A DNA stretch of 64,000 bases from Sorghum bicolor (GCF_000003195.3 NC_012873.2:22284347-22348346), one strand, 5' to 3'. Shown: positions 1-13,200, counted from the first letter of the stretch. Made by a program: numbers and translations. The notes: a model not told the origin generated them from the sequence alone.

Positions 1-3000
1 TATACTTGCCGGTCTTCCGGCCTGAGTCATACTACTCGGCTTCGCGGTCGGAACGAGTTATCCGGCCAACTAAGTGTCAGGCATGCGTTCAACATGACAA
101 GAGGACGTACAACGGTCGGTCCTTAGCTGCCACAGACGGAGTTACTACAACCTTGCAAAACTCCGCCCGGCTTAAGTCAAATTAATCAGGTTCCATCCCC
201 GGTAGCACATATAGACCATCGTGATCCGACACAACCCTATATCGCGCAGGTTACAGGAAATCACCTGACTTCTACCGATTAAGCATGGCTAAGCTGCTAC
301 TCGATCCTAACTCTACAACCAAGGTAGAGTAAATTATCTGGACAAGGATGGAGTAAAGTGCAGCAAAGGTTTCATCACAACTCCTATACTTAATGCATCA
401 ATAGATATAACATATTAAATAAACTTTCGAAAGTAAAGGGAGGCTTAGAATGCTCCGGGGCTTGCCTTTCACGAACGAGGCTGGCTCGTGGTTCGGGCAC
501 TCAACTTCTTCTTCGGGCTCCTCGAGTCCGACTTGCTGGACCTCCACCTCCTGGCTGCCCTCCTGGCCTTCGGGGTTCGCTTGGAGCTCGGAGGAAGCGG
601 TCACGTCCGATGCACCTATTGCATGCTCAACTAATAAGGAGATGTGCATAAAAGAGGATGAATGCTTGATACAAAAATAAACTCACTGGACACTCATCTA
701 CGGAGTGACGGTTATAACAAGTTCACACAAGGTAGAAGTTAACTACTCAAAACCCACCAAGTACTAGAACAGCAAGCACCCAAAACAGGACAGCTCAGTA
801 ATCAGACCATGACTAGTGCTAGGTAGATCCAACAAACATGAGTGAAGACATTCTGGAAAGCTTATGAAATTACCTACAATTCATCTTTAAACATCACAGC
901 AAGATTCATAAGTTAACCAGGTCACTTAAACAAAGTTCCAGGTTCTGTCCCAGAAAAAACAGAGAGCACCTATTTCTGGAACCCAACTTGGAACAGCCAT
1001 AACTTTTAAACTACTAGGCCAATTGATCCCAAATTTAAACCACGGCTAGATCATAAAGTGTACAACAACTTTGATTTAGACAAGTTTTCCAGAAAACTCA
1101 GTTATCATTAAGTAAAAGCTAAATTACTTCCTTGCTGTCCAGAACAGCTTTTAGCCCACCAAATAATTATTTAATGACATAACCAAAACATAAACAATGC
1201 CAACCACATGGCTTATGAGCACAAGCACACCACAAGATGGCCAGAACATCATATGATAACCTCCAAATATTTATTAACAAGGCATTTATTAATTTAATTC
1301 TAGAAAGTAGCATAATTACAAGATACTGGTGGAAGTGCTCAGAAAAATCTACAAAAATTACAGCAGCACAAGTATAGCACCAAAGCATCATCATAAAATT
1401 TTCAGAGCAAATGCACACACCAAATTAAAGCTATGCATTTAACATGTGACAAGGTGTTTATTTCATAAATTCAGAAACATGGCTTACAAAGTGTCAAACA
1501 GCAGATTTCAGATTATTTACAGGTTATCAATACCATAAACAAGTTTATCCCAAAAGTAGAGCACCAGCATAAGCACCAATTATTTTATATGATTTAATTA
1601 AGGAAACAAGCCAAACTTCAAACATAAATTACATATCAAAGCTACAGTACTTTAAAAAACATGAAATATTTATCATTGCCTTCTAACACTACACAGAGAC
1701 TACCATAAAAATTTCATAGCAAGAAAAGCAGTATAACAAGAGATATGAATTTATTCATGAATAACATCATTAATTCCTAATAATTATTTTTCCCAGCAAA
1801 CATGGTTCATTTTATATTTTTATTAAAAACTAGCCATCTCAAGAAATACCAAAAAATTGGTTTCACAATTTTTGGATCTCAGAAACAGGAGATATGATTT
1901 TTGTAAGAAAGCTAAAAATCAGGATTTGAATAAAAGAAAAGGAGGGAAGTGAGGTGACACTGACTGTGGACCCCGCATGTCAGGGTCATCTTCCTCACCG
2001 CCGAGGCGACTCTCGCCGGCGATTTCTCCGCGACGGCGAGGTCTCCGGCCAAACCAAGGGCACCATTGTGATCCCCGGATTCTAGCGACTCGATTGACCC
2101 CCTTTTCCCCACGGCGGAGCCACCGGAAATGGCTCGCCGTCGATCATGGCGGCTCGGCGGAGGTGCTCGGCGTTACGCCGGAGCCCTCAAGCCGGTAGAG
2201 CGTGACCTAGGGTTTCCTACAGCACCAGTGGACTACGGCGAAGCTTCCTAGGTACGTGGCTTGGCTTGAAACATCATAAAACGCGCTGGCCACGAGAGCA
2301 CCCATCTCCGGCGAAAACACGGCCGCGCTGCACATCGTGCCCGGCGACGGTGGGTTCGGTAGAGCGTCCACCAAGTGGCGCAAACGCTTGCTAGGAACCT
2401 AAGCAACCTCTAGGACCTAACCAGAGAAGACGAGCGACTTCACAGGGCTTGGCATTGAGTTCGCAGGAAAAGAAGGTCACGACGACCCGATTTGGGGAAA
2501 GGAGGAAATGGCGGCTCACCGGTGGGTTTCGCGGCGAGCTAGAGGGTGGAGAGTGGAGAGCGGCTCACGGCGGAGCTATGGGTGGAGTTTGGTGGACTGC
2601 GACGGAGCGAGGAGCGCACACGAGCTCGCCGGAGTGAGCTCGCGACGGTGAGCTCGCTGCGGGCGCTCTTCTGGCGAGAGAGGCGAGGCAGAGAGGAAAT
2701 GGACGCGTCCACTCCGCTCGGGGCGTCGCCGTGGATGACATGCGCGCGCTGGGAGCTGACGAGCGGGACCAACGCCGGCGTACGGGTGCCAACTGGCAGA
2801 CAGGTGTCGCCCTGGACGTCCACGACGGCGAGCTCTGCTCTGAATCAGGTGACGCGATCAACGACTGACAGAGCGACTTCGTTGATGAAGAACTTCCAAA
2901 CCAGAGCGAGTTAGGAGATGGTGTAGTTGACAAAGTTGGAGTACCAACTGAGTTCTACAACAATGTCAACTAGAGCAAGAACCAGATCGGCATGGATTGA

Positions 3001-3545
3001 GAGATATGGAGTTTTCAAAACTGATCAAGCAAACTGTTTTCGTTCCAGGACTTAGAAAATTTCCAAAGTGTTGGAAACAGCCCCAAATTTGCCTTGTGGG
3101 TCAAATTTGAGCTAGATGTGAGCATTTTCATGAGATGGCCATAAAACAACTTTTGTTCCTTATAAAATTTGCTACCACTTTGTTGTAGAACGTTTTGACA
3201 TGTAAACATTTTATGAAATACGTTTTAAAAGCCTAAGCAAAAGAGGTTTCTAGGGCCTATTTGTATAAGTATGACTTAAGTGATTATTTTAGAGAAGTGA
3301 TCAACAAGAACATTGTTCCCAAGGTTAAGTTAAGCATAGATAAACTAATTACCAAGGCATAAAGCACAAACACAAGCATTGTTCACTCAAGCATAGGCAA
3401 AGAAAGACTACTTAAACAATTTAAATCACATATTTGCATGGAATGACATGGCTCAAGATAGATGATGATCATGATATGCTTTGAGTAGATGAGGATGCTC
3501 ATGCTATGCACATGATTAATACAACCATAACACTTTGGTGTTAGA
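1..3545 (-). repeat. E1 3' LTR (incomplete; continues left of the window)
   Basis: Positions 143-3545 match 10920-14314 closely. Positions 1-142 match solo LTR S1 from about 51696, so about 1 kb of this LTR lies beyond the window edge. The inner end reads TGTTAGA (3539-3545) instead of the TGTTACA of the other copies, so the first dinucleotide of the LTR in transcription sense has mutated. The centre (about 1930-2930) is GC-rich and gives long random ORFs on both strands. I take these to be compositional and not genes. Confidence 0.93.
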
Positions 3546-3560
3546 GCCCTCCCCCCTTAC
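3546..3560 (-). promoter_or_regulatory. E1 polypurine tract
   Basis: On the minus strand this reads GTAAGGGGGGAGGGC, a purine run directly against the 3' LTR. It would prime plus-strand DNA synthesis during reverse transcription. Confidence 0.9.
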
Positions 3561-3562
3561 AA

Positions 3563-3581
3563 AAATCTCGTCCCGAGATTT
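3563..3581 (-). promoter_or_regulatory. Perfect stem-loop just upstream of the E1 polypurine tract
   Basis: Arms AAATCTCG (3563-3570) and CGAGATTT (3574-3581) form a perfect 8-bp stem around 3 bases. On the minus strand the centre reads CTCGGGACGAG. It lies only a few bases before the polypurine tract, as do similar hairpins in E4, E5, E6 and more weakly E7. Confidence 0.8.
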
Positions 3582-3587
3582 GAAAGC

Positions 3588-5747
3588 TTACTGATTTTCG
3601 AAGAATGTTTTGTAAACTTCTTTTAAATAATCCTCCGTCTCCCAAGTGGCATCTTCTTCCCCGTGGTTACTCCACAACACTTTGTAGAACTTAACCACAC
3701 GATTACGAGTCACCCGTTCCTTGCGGTCAAGAACCGCTACAGGTGTTTCTTCATACACCAAGTCTGACTTCCACTTGATATCTCGAACTTCCACTCGTTC
3801 CTCCGGTACACGAAGGCACTTCTTTAATTGTGATACGTGGAAGACAGGGAAAATAGATCGAAGCGCAACTGGGAGTTGAACTTTGTACGCCACATTCCCT
3901 TTCTTTTCGAGAATCCGATAAGGTCCCACATAACGAGGTGCAAGCTTTCGCTTGACTCCGAACCTTTGTACACCCTTCATCGGAGACACCTTGATATACA
4001 CATGGTCACCAACTGAAAACTCAATCGGCTTCCTTCTTTTGTCAGCATAACTCTTCTGACGAGCTTGAGCAGCTTCCAGGTGTTGCTGGATGGTATGAAC
4101 TTGCTGCTCCACTTCATTCACGAAATCGATGCCATAAAACCTTCGCTCTCCGGCTTCTATCCAATTCAACGGGGTTCGGCACATTCGACCGTACAGGGCT
4201 TCAAATGGAGCCATCCTGATACTCTCCTGATAACTATTGTTGTAGGAGAACTCAGCTAATGGCAACCACTTAACCCAAGAGCCTTTTGAAGAAAGAGCAC
4301 TTGCCCTTAACATATCTTCTAGTATTTGGTTAACCTGTTTAGTTTGACCTGCTGTTTGGGGATGATAAGCAGAGCTACGGACTAAATGAGTACCAATCTG
4401 CTCATGCAGACATTCCCAAAAACGAGCAGTGAACTGTGGTCCACGATCTGATATGATAGTTCGAGGCACCCCATACTGACGAACAATGTGCTCGAAATAC
4501 AACTCCGCATATTGATGTGGACGATAGTCAGTTCGAACTGGAATAAATCGAGCAACCTTGGTCAAACGATCTACATTCACCCAGATAGAATCGTAACCCT
4601 TAACAGAAGTTGGGAGTCCAATGATGAAATCCATGCTGACTTCTTCCCATTTCCAACCCGGAATTGACAAGGGTTGAAGCAAACCAGCTTTCATGTGAAC
4701 AGCCTTCACAGGACAACAATTGTCACAACGAGCGACAAAAGCAGCGATCTCCTTTTTCATCTTTGTCCACCAAAACAAAGGGTTCAGACCCTGATACATC
4801 TTGCTACTACCAGGATGGATAGACAATTTGGATGAATGAGCTTCAGATAAGATCTGATTTCGTAGCTCACGGTCTTTTGGGACCACTAGTCGATCCTTGA
4901 ACCAAAGAATTCCGTTCTCATCGACCCTGAAATGCTTGGTTTCTTCTTCCTTCATTTTTCTCTTTATATGGTGGATGCCTACATCTGTTTGCTGCAATTC
5001 GATGACTCGATTGCGAAGAGTACTCTCCAGAGAAATCTGGTTGAGCACAAGTGGATGCATGAGATGTGACAATAATGGATCTTCCACTTGGATAGAGTGA
5101 CAGTGCGCTTTCCGACTTAAAGCATCCGCAACCATGTTTGCCTTGCCCGGATGATAGTGCACTTGTAGATTGTAATCTTTAATCAACTCAAGCCACCGTC
5201 GCTGCCGCATGTTCAGTTCAGGTTGAGTGGAGATATACTTGAGGCTCTTATGATCGGTGTAGATATTACACAGATTACCCAGCAAATAGTGCCTCCAGAT
5301 TTTCAAAGGATGAACAACTGCCGCCAATTCTAAGTCATGAGTAGGGTAATTGACTTCATGCTTTCGAAGTTGGCGCGAGGCATACGTGATAACGCGACCT
5401 TCCTGCATTAACACACAGCCTAAAACAATACCTGACGCGTCGCAGAAGACATCGAAGGGTTTCTCGATATCAGGCTGAGCTAGAACAGGAGCTGACGTCA
5501 GCAGTGTCCTCAACTTGTGGAATGCCTCTTCACACTCAGGCGTCCACACAAACTTCTCATCTTTCTGAAGTAGATGGGTCATAGGCTTGGATATTTTTGA
5601 AAATTCTAGAATGAATCGACGGTAATACCCAGCCAAACCAAGAAAACTCCGAACCTCGTGTACCGAAGTTGGAACTTTCCAATCCAGCACTTCTTGCACC
5701 TTAGCTGGATCCACCGATATGCCTTCTTTAGATAAGACATGGCCCAA
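3588..5747 (-). pseudogene. E1 pol, 3' part: end of RT, RNase H, integrase, chromodomain
   Basis: An open frame of 719 codons. It begins inside the RT thumb (GHVLSKEGI), then RNase H with its acidic residues (FCDAS, DLELAA, YTDHKSL, VADALSR; about residues 100-215). Integrase follows, with an HHCC zinc finger (LSIHPG ... CDNCC, about 310-350) and a core holding SMDFI and ISDRGPQF (about 370-500). It ends in a chromodomain-like tail (VLDRKERV ... [17 protein letters not shown], about 660-719), which in chromoviruses directs integration to chosen chromatin. The third acidic residue of the integrase DDE triad is replaced: the usual GQTE reads GQTK (codon 4338-4340). That change alone should abolish catalysis. 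The frame is cut from the upstream RT by a frameshift near 5755-5815. Confidence 0.95.
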
Positions 5748-5761
5748 GAAAGGTATTTTCT

Positions 5762-6649
5762 TTAGCCAAAACTCGCATTTGCTGAATTTCGCATAAAACT
5801 GATGCTCAGCAGACGCGACAACACCACACGCAGATGCTCTGCATGCTCCTCTTCATTACAAGAATATACTAGGATATCGTCAATGAAGACCGCCACAAAC
5901 TTGTCCAATTCGGGCATGAACACCGAGTTCATGAGGTACATGAAGTGAGCAGGTGCAATTGTAAGACCGAAGGACATGACGAGATACTCATACAACCCAT
6001 ACCTCGTCGAGAAAGCTGTCTTAGGTACATCTTCAGGACGGATCTTGATCTGATGGTACCCAGATCGCAAATCAATCTTGGAGAATACCTTGGCTTTAGA
6101 CAACTGATCAAACAAAATATCAATGTGAGGAAGAGGGTATTTATTCTTGATGGTCACCGCATTTAGGGGACGATAGTCCACACACATGCGCAAAGATTGA
6201 TCCTTCTTCTTCACAAAGATGGCCGGACAACCCCATGGAGAAGAACTAGGACGGATAAGACCCTTCTTCAACAACTCATTCAACTGGGTCTTAAGCTCAG
6301 CTAGCTCATTGGGTGGCATTCTATAAGGTCTTCTAGAGATAGGAGCGGTACCGGGAATCAATTCAATTTTGAACTCCACATCCCGATCTAGAGGAAGCCC
6401 GGGCAAATCATCAGGAAATACATCCGGGAACTCACACACCACCGGAATATCCTGAATAGCCTTAGATGTAACTGCATTCACAGTTCTACAGATTTGAATA
6501 TCATGAGGGAGTTGCACTAGAAATGCCTCCTTGGTATTCGGGTCTTTCAACATCACTACATGAGTGGTGGTGTCAATAAGAACTCCATTGCCACTCATCC
6601 ACTTCATCCCCAGAATTACATCTATGCCCACACCAGGTAGAACAACCAA
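5762..6649 (-). pseudogene. E1 pol, 5' part: end of protease and reverse transcriptase
   Basis: An open frame of 295 codons. The first ~60 residues ([13 protein letters not shown]) are the C-terminal part of the aspartic protease. RT follows, with [47 protein letters not shown] and the catalytic FIDDILVYS motif near residue 255. It overlaps the gag-protease frame by 28 bases in another frame, so a frameshift near 6640 separates the two halves of the protease. Its 3' end breaks off after LRVVL through a one-base indel near 5810. The products would be a truncated protease remnant and an RT without thumb. Confidence 0.94.
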
Positions 6650-7953
6650 AAGTAAGTAAGAAACTGACGGCCTCCTATTTCCAGAGTTGCCCCCAAACCC
6701 ACTTGACTGGTGGAAATATCATTTCCCGCAGCGCTAATACAATAACTGCCCTTATCAAGTGTAAATGCCTTGAGATTATGTTTAGACACAAATTCGAAAC
6801 TCACAAAAGAATGCGATGCTCCTAAATCAAAAAGCACAAGTGCGTCACATTGGTTAACCAGAAACTTACCAGCTGTAACTACCTCACCAGCAGGGATTGC
6901 TTCCACAGTGGTGTACTGAACATGCCCCTGACAGACGTTCCCTTGATTGACCTTCTTTGGTGGGTAAGGACAGTTGCTCTGCCAATGTCCGGTCTGATTG
7001 CAGTTCCAGCACGGACGGTTGGTAGGTGGAGTCTTGGCATAGTTGGGACCCGTGTTGCCCCTAGGAAGAGCAATAGAGTACCCCTTGCGGAAACCCGTCT
7101 TCGCCTGATTCTTCTTCATAGGCGGGCGATACCGCTGGTTAGGGGTTGGAGCACGGACCGGTGGTCTAGCTGCCAGTGGAGCCTTGGACTGAGATGCCCC
7201 TGCTCCGGCTTCAAAAGCCCTCTTGCGAGTCTTGGTCACAGTGTACACAGTGTTATAGTTCTCTTGAGTGAGAGCATCACTGACAAACTCATTGAAAGTT
7301 GCAAACTTAGTGCGGCCCATAGTCTTCAGCAACTTGGGGCCCAAACCCCGCTTGAAGCTAGCAATCTTCTTCGCCTCAGTGTTTACAAACTCAGGAGCAT
7401 ACCTTGACAGATGATTGAAAGCATGTAGGTACTCCTTCATAGTTTTGTTACCCTGGGTTAACTGCATGAACTCAGTATGCTTCATCTCCATGACACCAGG
7501 AGGAATGAAATGCCCCTTGAAAGCCTCACGGAAAAGATTCCAGTCAAGCACTGTGTTGGCTGGAAGAGCTTCCCGATACTGATTCCACCAGATGCCTGCC
7601 GGACCTTGCAGTTGATGAGCTGCATACTCCGCCTTCAAACCCTCGGTCAGCCGAAGTAAGCGGAACTTTTGTTCCACCGTGTTCAGCCATTCCTCAGCTT
7701 GAAGGGGTTCTTCAGCCTCTCTAAAAGATGGGGGCTTCGTATCCATGAAGTCCTTGAAGCTACTGTACTGGTTAGGAGCTGGCCCTTCATGTGCATTACG
7801 ACCACCCTGATTCGCCATCAGATTGATGGTCTCAGTGAGCATCCTCTGATTTTCCACCATCATTTCCATTAACTCAGTAGGATTTGGTGGTGGAGGAGGA
7901 GGAGGTGGATTCATGTTTGCATGCTGTTCCGCACCTCGGGTGCCATGAGACAT
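6622..7953 (-). pseudogene. E1 gag and N-terminal protease
   Basis: Begins at the ATG at 7953 (MSHGTRG). The open frame extends further upstream, but this ATG is directly preceded by a good splice-acceptor sequence (TGTGTCTTTACAG) and gag homology starts soon after. In order: a proline run, the gag capsid-like core (PPSFREAEEPLQAEEWLNTVEQKF, with GIWWNQYREALP), and a CCHC zinc knuckle CWNCNQTGHWQSNC near residue 315 for RNA binding. Then comes the protease active-site region LFDLGASHSFVS near residue 375, where the usual Ser or Thr after the catalytic Asp is Leu. The frame is lost near 6640. Gag would form the virus-like particle; this copy is broken only in the protease. Confidence 0.93.
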
Positions 7954-8314
7954 CTGTAAAGACACAGTCAGTGAGCATTGATGATGACAAGATTTGCCGC
8001 AGAAGAACTTATATTTATGCCTGAAAGTATTCGAGAGAATAGCTTTATAGAAAAGGCACAATAATTCAATTCCACAAAACAGCATCACCAATCCAACACA
8101 TGACAGAGATATCCGCAATATGCACCACAATGGAAAACATCGTCATAACATCACGAACATGTTAAGATTGCACATTGGGTCCACAAAGTTATTACATCAT
8201 CCCAGTACATGCCATGAGTCAAGGTCAAAGTTCCGGATTACAACATGGGTACAAAAGCATCACCGCTAGCTGCCAGACTACAAAAGATCCTCACATAACA
8301 TTACCCACTACTCC
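7954..8314 (-). other. Spacer between E1 extra ORF and gag, ending in a splice-acceptor sequence
   Basis: No coding frame is evident. Its 3' end on the minus strand has TGCTCACTGAC (branch-point-like CTGAC), a pyrimidine-biased stretch and TTTACAG directly against the gag ATG. This would let gag mRNA be made by skipping the extra ORF. Confidence 0.55.
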
Positions 8315-9399
8315 CTACACTCCAGGCTCGTCGTCCGAGTCAGTGTCGAAGATCGCCTCTCCATCCTCGTCGCTAACCGGCTCAAGCTCCTCATCCTCCA
8401 CGTCCTCGTGCAAGGGTGGTGCAGCCGGTCTTGGTCCATCGACCTCCATACCATCATCATCGGCCACAATCACCTAAGGTCCCACCTCCGGGTACACGGG
8501 GATAGGGCGAGGAATAGGGTGTAGCAAGTTCTTGAGACGGTGAATCTCCATAAGACCAGCCTCAATCTGATCCTGTAGATAGTTCTCCCGCTCAAGAGAC
8601 TGAATCCGGTGCATCTCCCAAGCCCGGCGCCTGTTCTCCGACACACGGAGTGCAGTGTCCCTCTCACGAGTAACCTGCACCAAGCGCTCCTGCACCTCTC
8701 CCTCTCTCGAGACAACTGGCTCATCTGATCCTGCTTATGATCTCTTTCCCTAATAGCCTTCACCCACTGCTGCATACGGTACTCCGCAATGTCTTCCCAG
8801 TCATTGCGATCCTTCTGAGCTTGCTCCAGAAGCCTAGCTTGCTTGCGAAACTTGCGAGCACGCTTTTCAGCCTTCCGTTGCATCTCCTGAGCCTGGCGAA
8901 CAGCCACCATCACCTGTGCATAGGTGCCCTTTCGCTGACTGATCAGCTTGAGCACAGCCATCATAGCACTCATAGCAGGACTAGAACTCTCACCTCGCTC
9001 TCCCCTGCCTCAAACCAATGCACAACCATCAGCCTGTTTCCACTCCGCTGCTGTCGGGTCAGCACGGGGAATGGAGGACGCTGGCCCTCCTGTCAGCTCA
9101 TCACCAAACCTCCGACAGATATTGAGCAGCATAGCCTGGGCTGCAACCTGAGCTGCTTCCCAAGGACTCTGCCCATCTGAGTTACAGGTCCACCCTGTCC
9201 ATGCAGGCCTGCCCCCATGTGGAGGGACAACTCCCTGCACAGCAAACCACTGCAACTCCCCGGTCATATCCACCTCCCACCAAGAATACTGAGGTGGCTC
9301 AGTGTACCCCACAGACTGTAGCACTCTCCAAAGCAAGGTAGGAGTGCCAAACTCGCTCAAGAAAGTGTCACTAGGGCGAGGTGAAGCGGGCACGTCCAT
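8315..9399 (-). pseudogene. E1 additional ORF between 5' LTR and gag (coiled coil, acidic tail)
   Basis: A sense-strand gene upstream of gag. The start at 9399 (MDVPASPRPSD) follows a consensus acceptor (CCTATTCCTTTCCACAG). The N-terminal third is rich in Trp and Tyr (SVGYTEPPQYSWWEVDM, GRPAWTGWTC), followed by an Ala-rich helix. Next comes a long charged coiled coil (about 8950-8550, with KAEKRARKFRKQARLLEQ and RERDTALRVSENRRRAWEM). The tail is strongly acidic (VIVADDDGMEVDG ... FDTDSDDEPGV) and ends with TAG at 8315-8317. It is disabled by TGA at 9010-9012, a frameshift near 8700 and TAG at 8474-8476, but the frame continues sensibly past each. About 360 codons in all. Extra ORFs in plant Ty3/gypsy elements are known; their function is not. 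Naming this one would be a guess. Confidence 0.8.
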
Positions 9400-10202
9400 C
9401 TGTGGAAAGGAATAGGAATACCATGGGTAAAAGAGGATTAGTTTGAGCAACATTTATTTATTTAATTAAAAGGGATGACATTGTAAGGGAAGGCGTAGAC
9501 AGAATGTATGTATGAATGCGACATGATGCATGTACGAACCGTACGTCCTCACAAACTTAGAGAAATTAATATTCTAACGGATATACGGTGGCATACATTC
9601 GTCTCTCGATACGATTACTAGCGATTTACACGTGCGCTGTTAGAGTACCTGTAGAAAACTTCATTTCAGCCCAACAGTTCCCAATATATCACTCAAGAAA
9701 ACAGTAAACTAAGTGCACATTGCTTGGACATGCCCAACATGCACAAACAATGACACCACAGCTACCCGAGAAATTAAATGCTCCCCAATTAAGTTTCTTT
9801 CGTCGTTCCATGGTTTTGACATGTGACCACTCCAGAAAACCACCGCGAACACTTCCCTAGACCGTCGTTTGGACGATCATGCTCTCACAGCTCACACTTA
9901 CCAGAGCGTAGATGCGACGTTGCATAATTTAAATCTAGCGACATATGTGGCTAATTCACATATGAAGGCTACCTCCACCATTAGACCACAGGGTAGCATA
10001 GTGCGGTCATCACACATCCATACCTGAGTACTGCCAGAGATGCATAAATAAAACCCCCCAAGTCAGTACTTAAATAGCCACCTATAGTCCTTATATGGGC
10101 AAGGAGGATTCGACCTCTGGCATAACTTAAGTGTTGATTTACCATTTTATTTAGAAACTCTTTTGTTTTTAAATACACAAACGCTGCATTTATAATGCTG
10201 AA
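9400..10202 (-). other. E1 non-coding leader, probable intron
   Basis: About 800 bases between the primer site and the extra ORF without a convincing frame. It ends in a pyrimidine tract plus CAG at 9402-9400, just before the ORF ATG. A strong donor lies upstream in the LTR (10708-10702). I infer a leader intron. Confidence 0.55.
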
Positions 10203-10217
10203 CTTGCTCCGATGCCA
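10203..10217 (-). promoter_or_regulatory. E1 primer-binding site (tRNA-iMet type, decayed)
   Basis: On the minus strand TGGCATCGGAGCAAG lies two bases inside the 5' LTR. It matches the 3' end of plant initiator tRNA-Met (TGGTATCAGAGC..., from memory) at most positions. Confidence 0.82.
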
Positions 10218-10219
10218 GC

Positions 10220-13200
10220 TGTCACAGAACCGACCAAATTATAAGAGTTCAAGTGTAGAAATGATAGACAAGCAATCAAGTTTCCAAACTTGAGCCCATA
10301 TAATCCCGGTAGTCAACTGAAATCATGAAGGATTTCAAACCAACTCGCAACAAACCAAGATCGTAATAGTTCAACATAAATACAGCGAATGTTACATAGT
10401 CATTCATTGTCGTCGAAGCGACACCACATCGGAGTTATTAAGTTATTACAACACATATTCGAAGTAGCGGAAGCAAAATAATTTCACACACTTGTTCAAG
10501 TTCAGTTCACAAGTTCTTGTTATTGCCAGAGTCTACACCATCCTTCCAAAAGCAACAGGTACGAGTTTGTTAGAGAACCGTGCCCAACGGTTAGTCCTCA
10601 TCCCTAGCGGGATGGAGACAGGTCCTGCAGAAGCCATCATAAAAGATATCATCTGCAACAGGTGGGAAATAAGCCCTGATTACGAGAGTGTACTCAGCTA
10701 GACTTACCCGTCTAGTAAAACATAAAAGACACCAAGGATCATGCAAGGCCAATATCAATTAGGGCTAGTTGACTCAACATTTGCCAAAAGCTTGCATTAA
10801 AACTAACTTATTGTGGAAGCATCATGTTTATTCATTATCAGCCTACCACTAGATTAGCACCTGTAATAAAGCACTTCACTTGATTATTACAAGCAATACT
10901 AACCATATCAAGCCATACAAACTTGCAAAACTCCGCCCGGCTTAAGTCAAATTAATCAGGTTCCATCCCCGGTAGCACATATAGACCATCGTGATCCGAC
11001 ACAATCCTATATCGCGCAGGTGACAGGAAATCACCTGACTTCTACCGATTAAGCATGGCTAAGCTGCTACTCGATCCTAACTCTACAACCAAGGTAGGGT
11101 AAATTATCTGGACAAGGATGGAGTAAAGTGCAGCAAAGGTTTCATCACAACTCCTATACTTAATGCATCAATAGATATAACATATTAAATAAACTTTCGA
11201 AAGTAAAGAGAGGCTTAGAATGCTCCGGGGCTTGCCTTTCACGAACGAGGCTGGCTCGTGGTTCGGGCACTCAACTTCTTCTTCGGGCTCCTCGAGTCCG
11301 ACTTGCTGGACCTCCACATCCTGGCTGCCCTCCTGGCCTTCGGGGTTCGCTGGGAGCTCGAAGGAAGCGGTCACGTCCGATGCACCTATTGCATGCTCAA
11401 CTAATAAGGAGATGTGCATAAAAGAGGATGAATGCTTGATACAAAAATAAACTCACTGGACACTCATCTACGGAGTGACGGTTATAACAAGTTCACACAA
11501 GGTAGAAGTTAACTACTCAAAACCCACCAAGTACTAGAACAGCAAGCACGCAAAACAGGACAGCTCAGTAATCAGACCATGACTAGTGCTAGGCAGATCC
11601 AACAAACATGAGTGAAGACATTCTGGAAAGCTTATGAAATTACCTACAATTCATCTTTAAACATCACAGCAAGATTCATAAGTTAACCAGGTCACTTAAA
11701 CAAAGTTCCAGGTTCTGTCCCAGAAAAAACAGAGAGCACCTATTTCTGGAACCCAACTTGGAACAGCCATAACTTTTAAACTACTAGGCCAATTGATCCC
11801 AAATTTAAACCACGGCTAGTTCATAAAGTTTACCACAACTTTGATTTAGACAAGTTTTCCAGAAAACTCAATTATCATTAAGTAAAAGCTAAATTACTTC
11901 CTTGCTGTCCAGAACAGCTTTTAGCCCACCAAATAATTATTTAATGACATAACCAAAACATAAATAATGCCAACCACATGTCTTATGAGCACAAGCACAC
12001 CACAAGATGGCCAGAACATCATATGATAACCTCCAAATAATTATTAACAAGGCATTTATTAATTTAATTCTAGAAAGGAGCATAATTACAAGATACTGGT
12101 AGAAGTGCTCAGAAAAATCTACAAAAATTACAGCAGCACAAGTATAGCACCAAAGCATCATCATAAAATTTTCAGAGCAAATGCACGCACCAAATTAAAG
12201 ATATGCATTTAACGTGTGACAAGGTGTTTATTTCATAAATTCAGAAACATGGCTTACAAAGTGTCAAACAGCAGATTTCAGATTATTTACAGGTTATCAA
12301 TACCATAAACAAGTTTATCCCAAAAGTAGAGCACCAGCATAAGCACCAATTATTTTATATGATTTAATTAAGGAAACAAGCCAAACTTCAAACATAAATT
12401 ACATATCAAAGCTGCAGTACTCCAAAAATCATGAAATATTTATCATAGCCTTCTAACACTACACAGAGACTACCATAAAAATTTGATAGCAAGAAAAGCA
12501 GTATAACAAGAGATATGAATTTATTCATGAATAACAAGATTAAATCCTAATAATTATTTTTCCCAGAAAACATGGTTCATTTTATATTTTTATTAAAAAC
12601 TAGCCATCTCAAGGAATACCACAAAATTGGTTTCACAATTTTTGGCTCTCAGAAACAGGAGATATTATTTTTGTAAGAAAGCCAAAAATCAGAATTTGAA
12701 TAAAAGAAAAGTAGGGAAGTGAGGTGACACTGACAGTGGAGCCCGCATGTCAGGGTCATCTTCCTCACCGCCGAGGCGACTCTCGCCGGCGATTTCTCCG
12801 CGACGGTGAGGTCTCTGGCCAAACCAAGGGCACCATTGTGATCCCCGGATTCTAGCGACTCGATTGACCCCCTTTTCCCCACGGCGGAGCCACCGGAAAT
12901 GGCTCGCCGTCGATCATGGCGGCTCGGCGGAGGTGCTCGGCGTTACGCCGGAGCCCTCAAGCTGGTAGAGCGTGACCTAGGGTTTCCTACAGCACCAGTG
13001 GACTACGGCGAAGCTTCCTAGGTACGCGGCTTGGCTTGAAATATCGTGGAACGCGCTGGCCACGAGAGCACCCATCTCCGGCGAAAACACGGCGGCGCTG
13101 CGCATCGTGTCCGGCGACGGTGGGTTCGGTAGAGCGTCCACCAAGTGGCGCAAATGCTTGCTAGGAACCTAAGCAACCTCTAGGACCTAACCAGAGAAGA

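Noticed and set aside
1912..2933. Long overlapping ORFs on both strands in the GC-rich centre of the E1 LTRs and S1 (also 13309-13669, 53849-54636)
   Set aside because: They fall inside LTRs, shift or break between copies, and are explained by GC-rich sequence poor in stop codons.
6850..7407. 185-codon plus-strand ORF opposite E1 gag
   Set aside because: Shadow of gag; no motif of its own.
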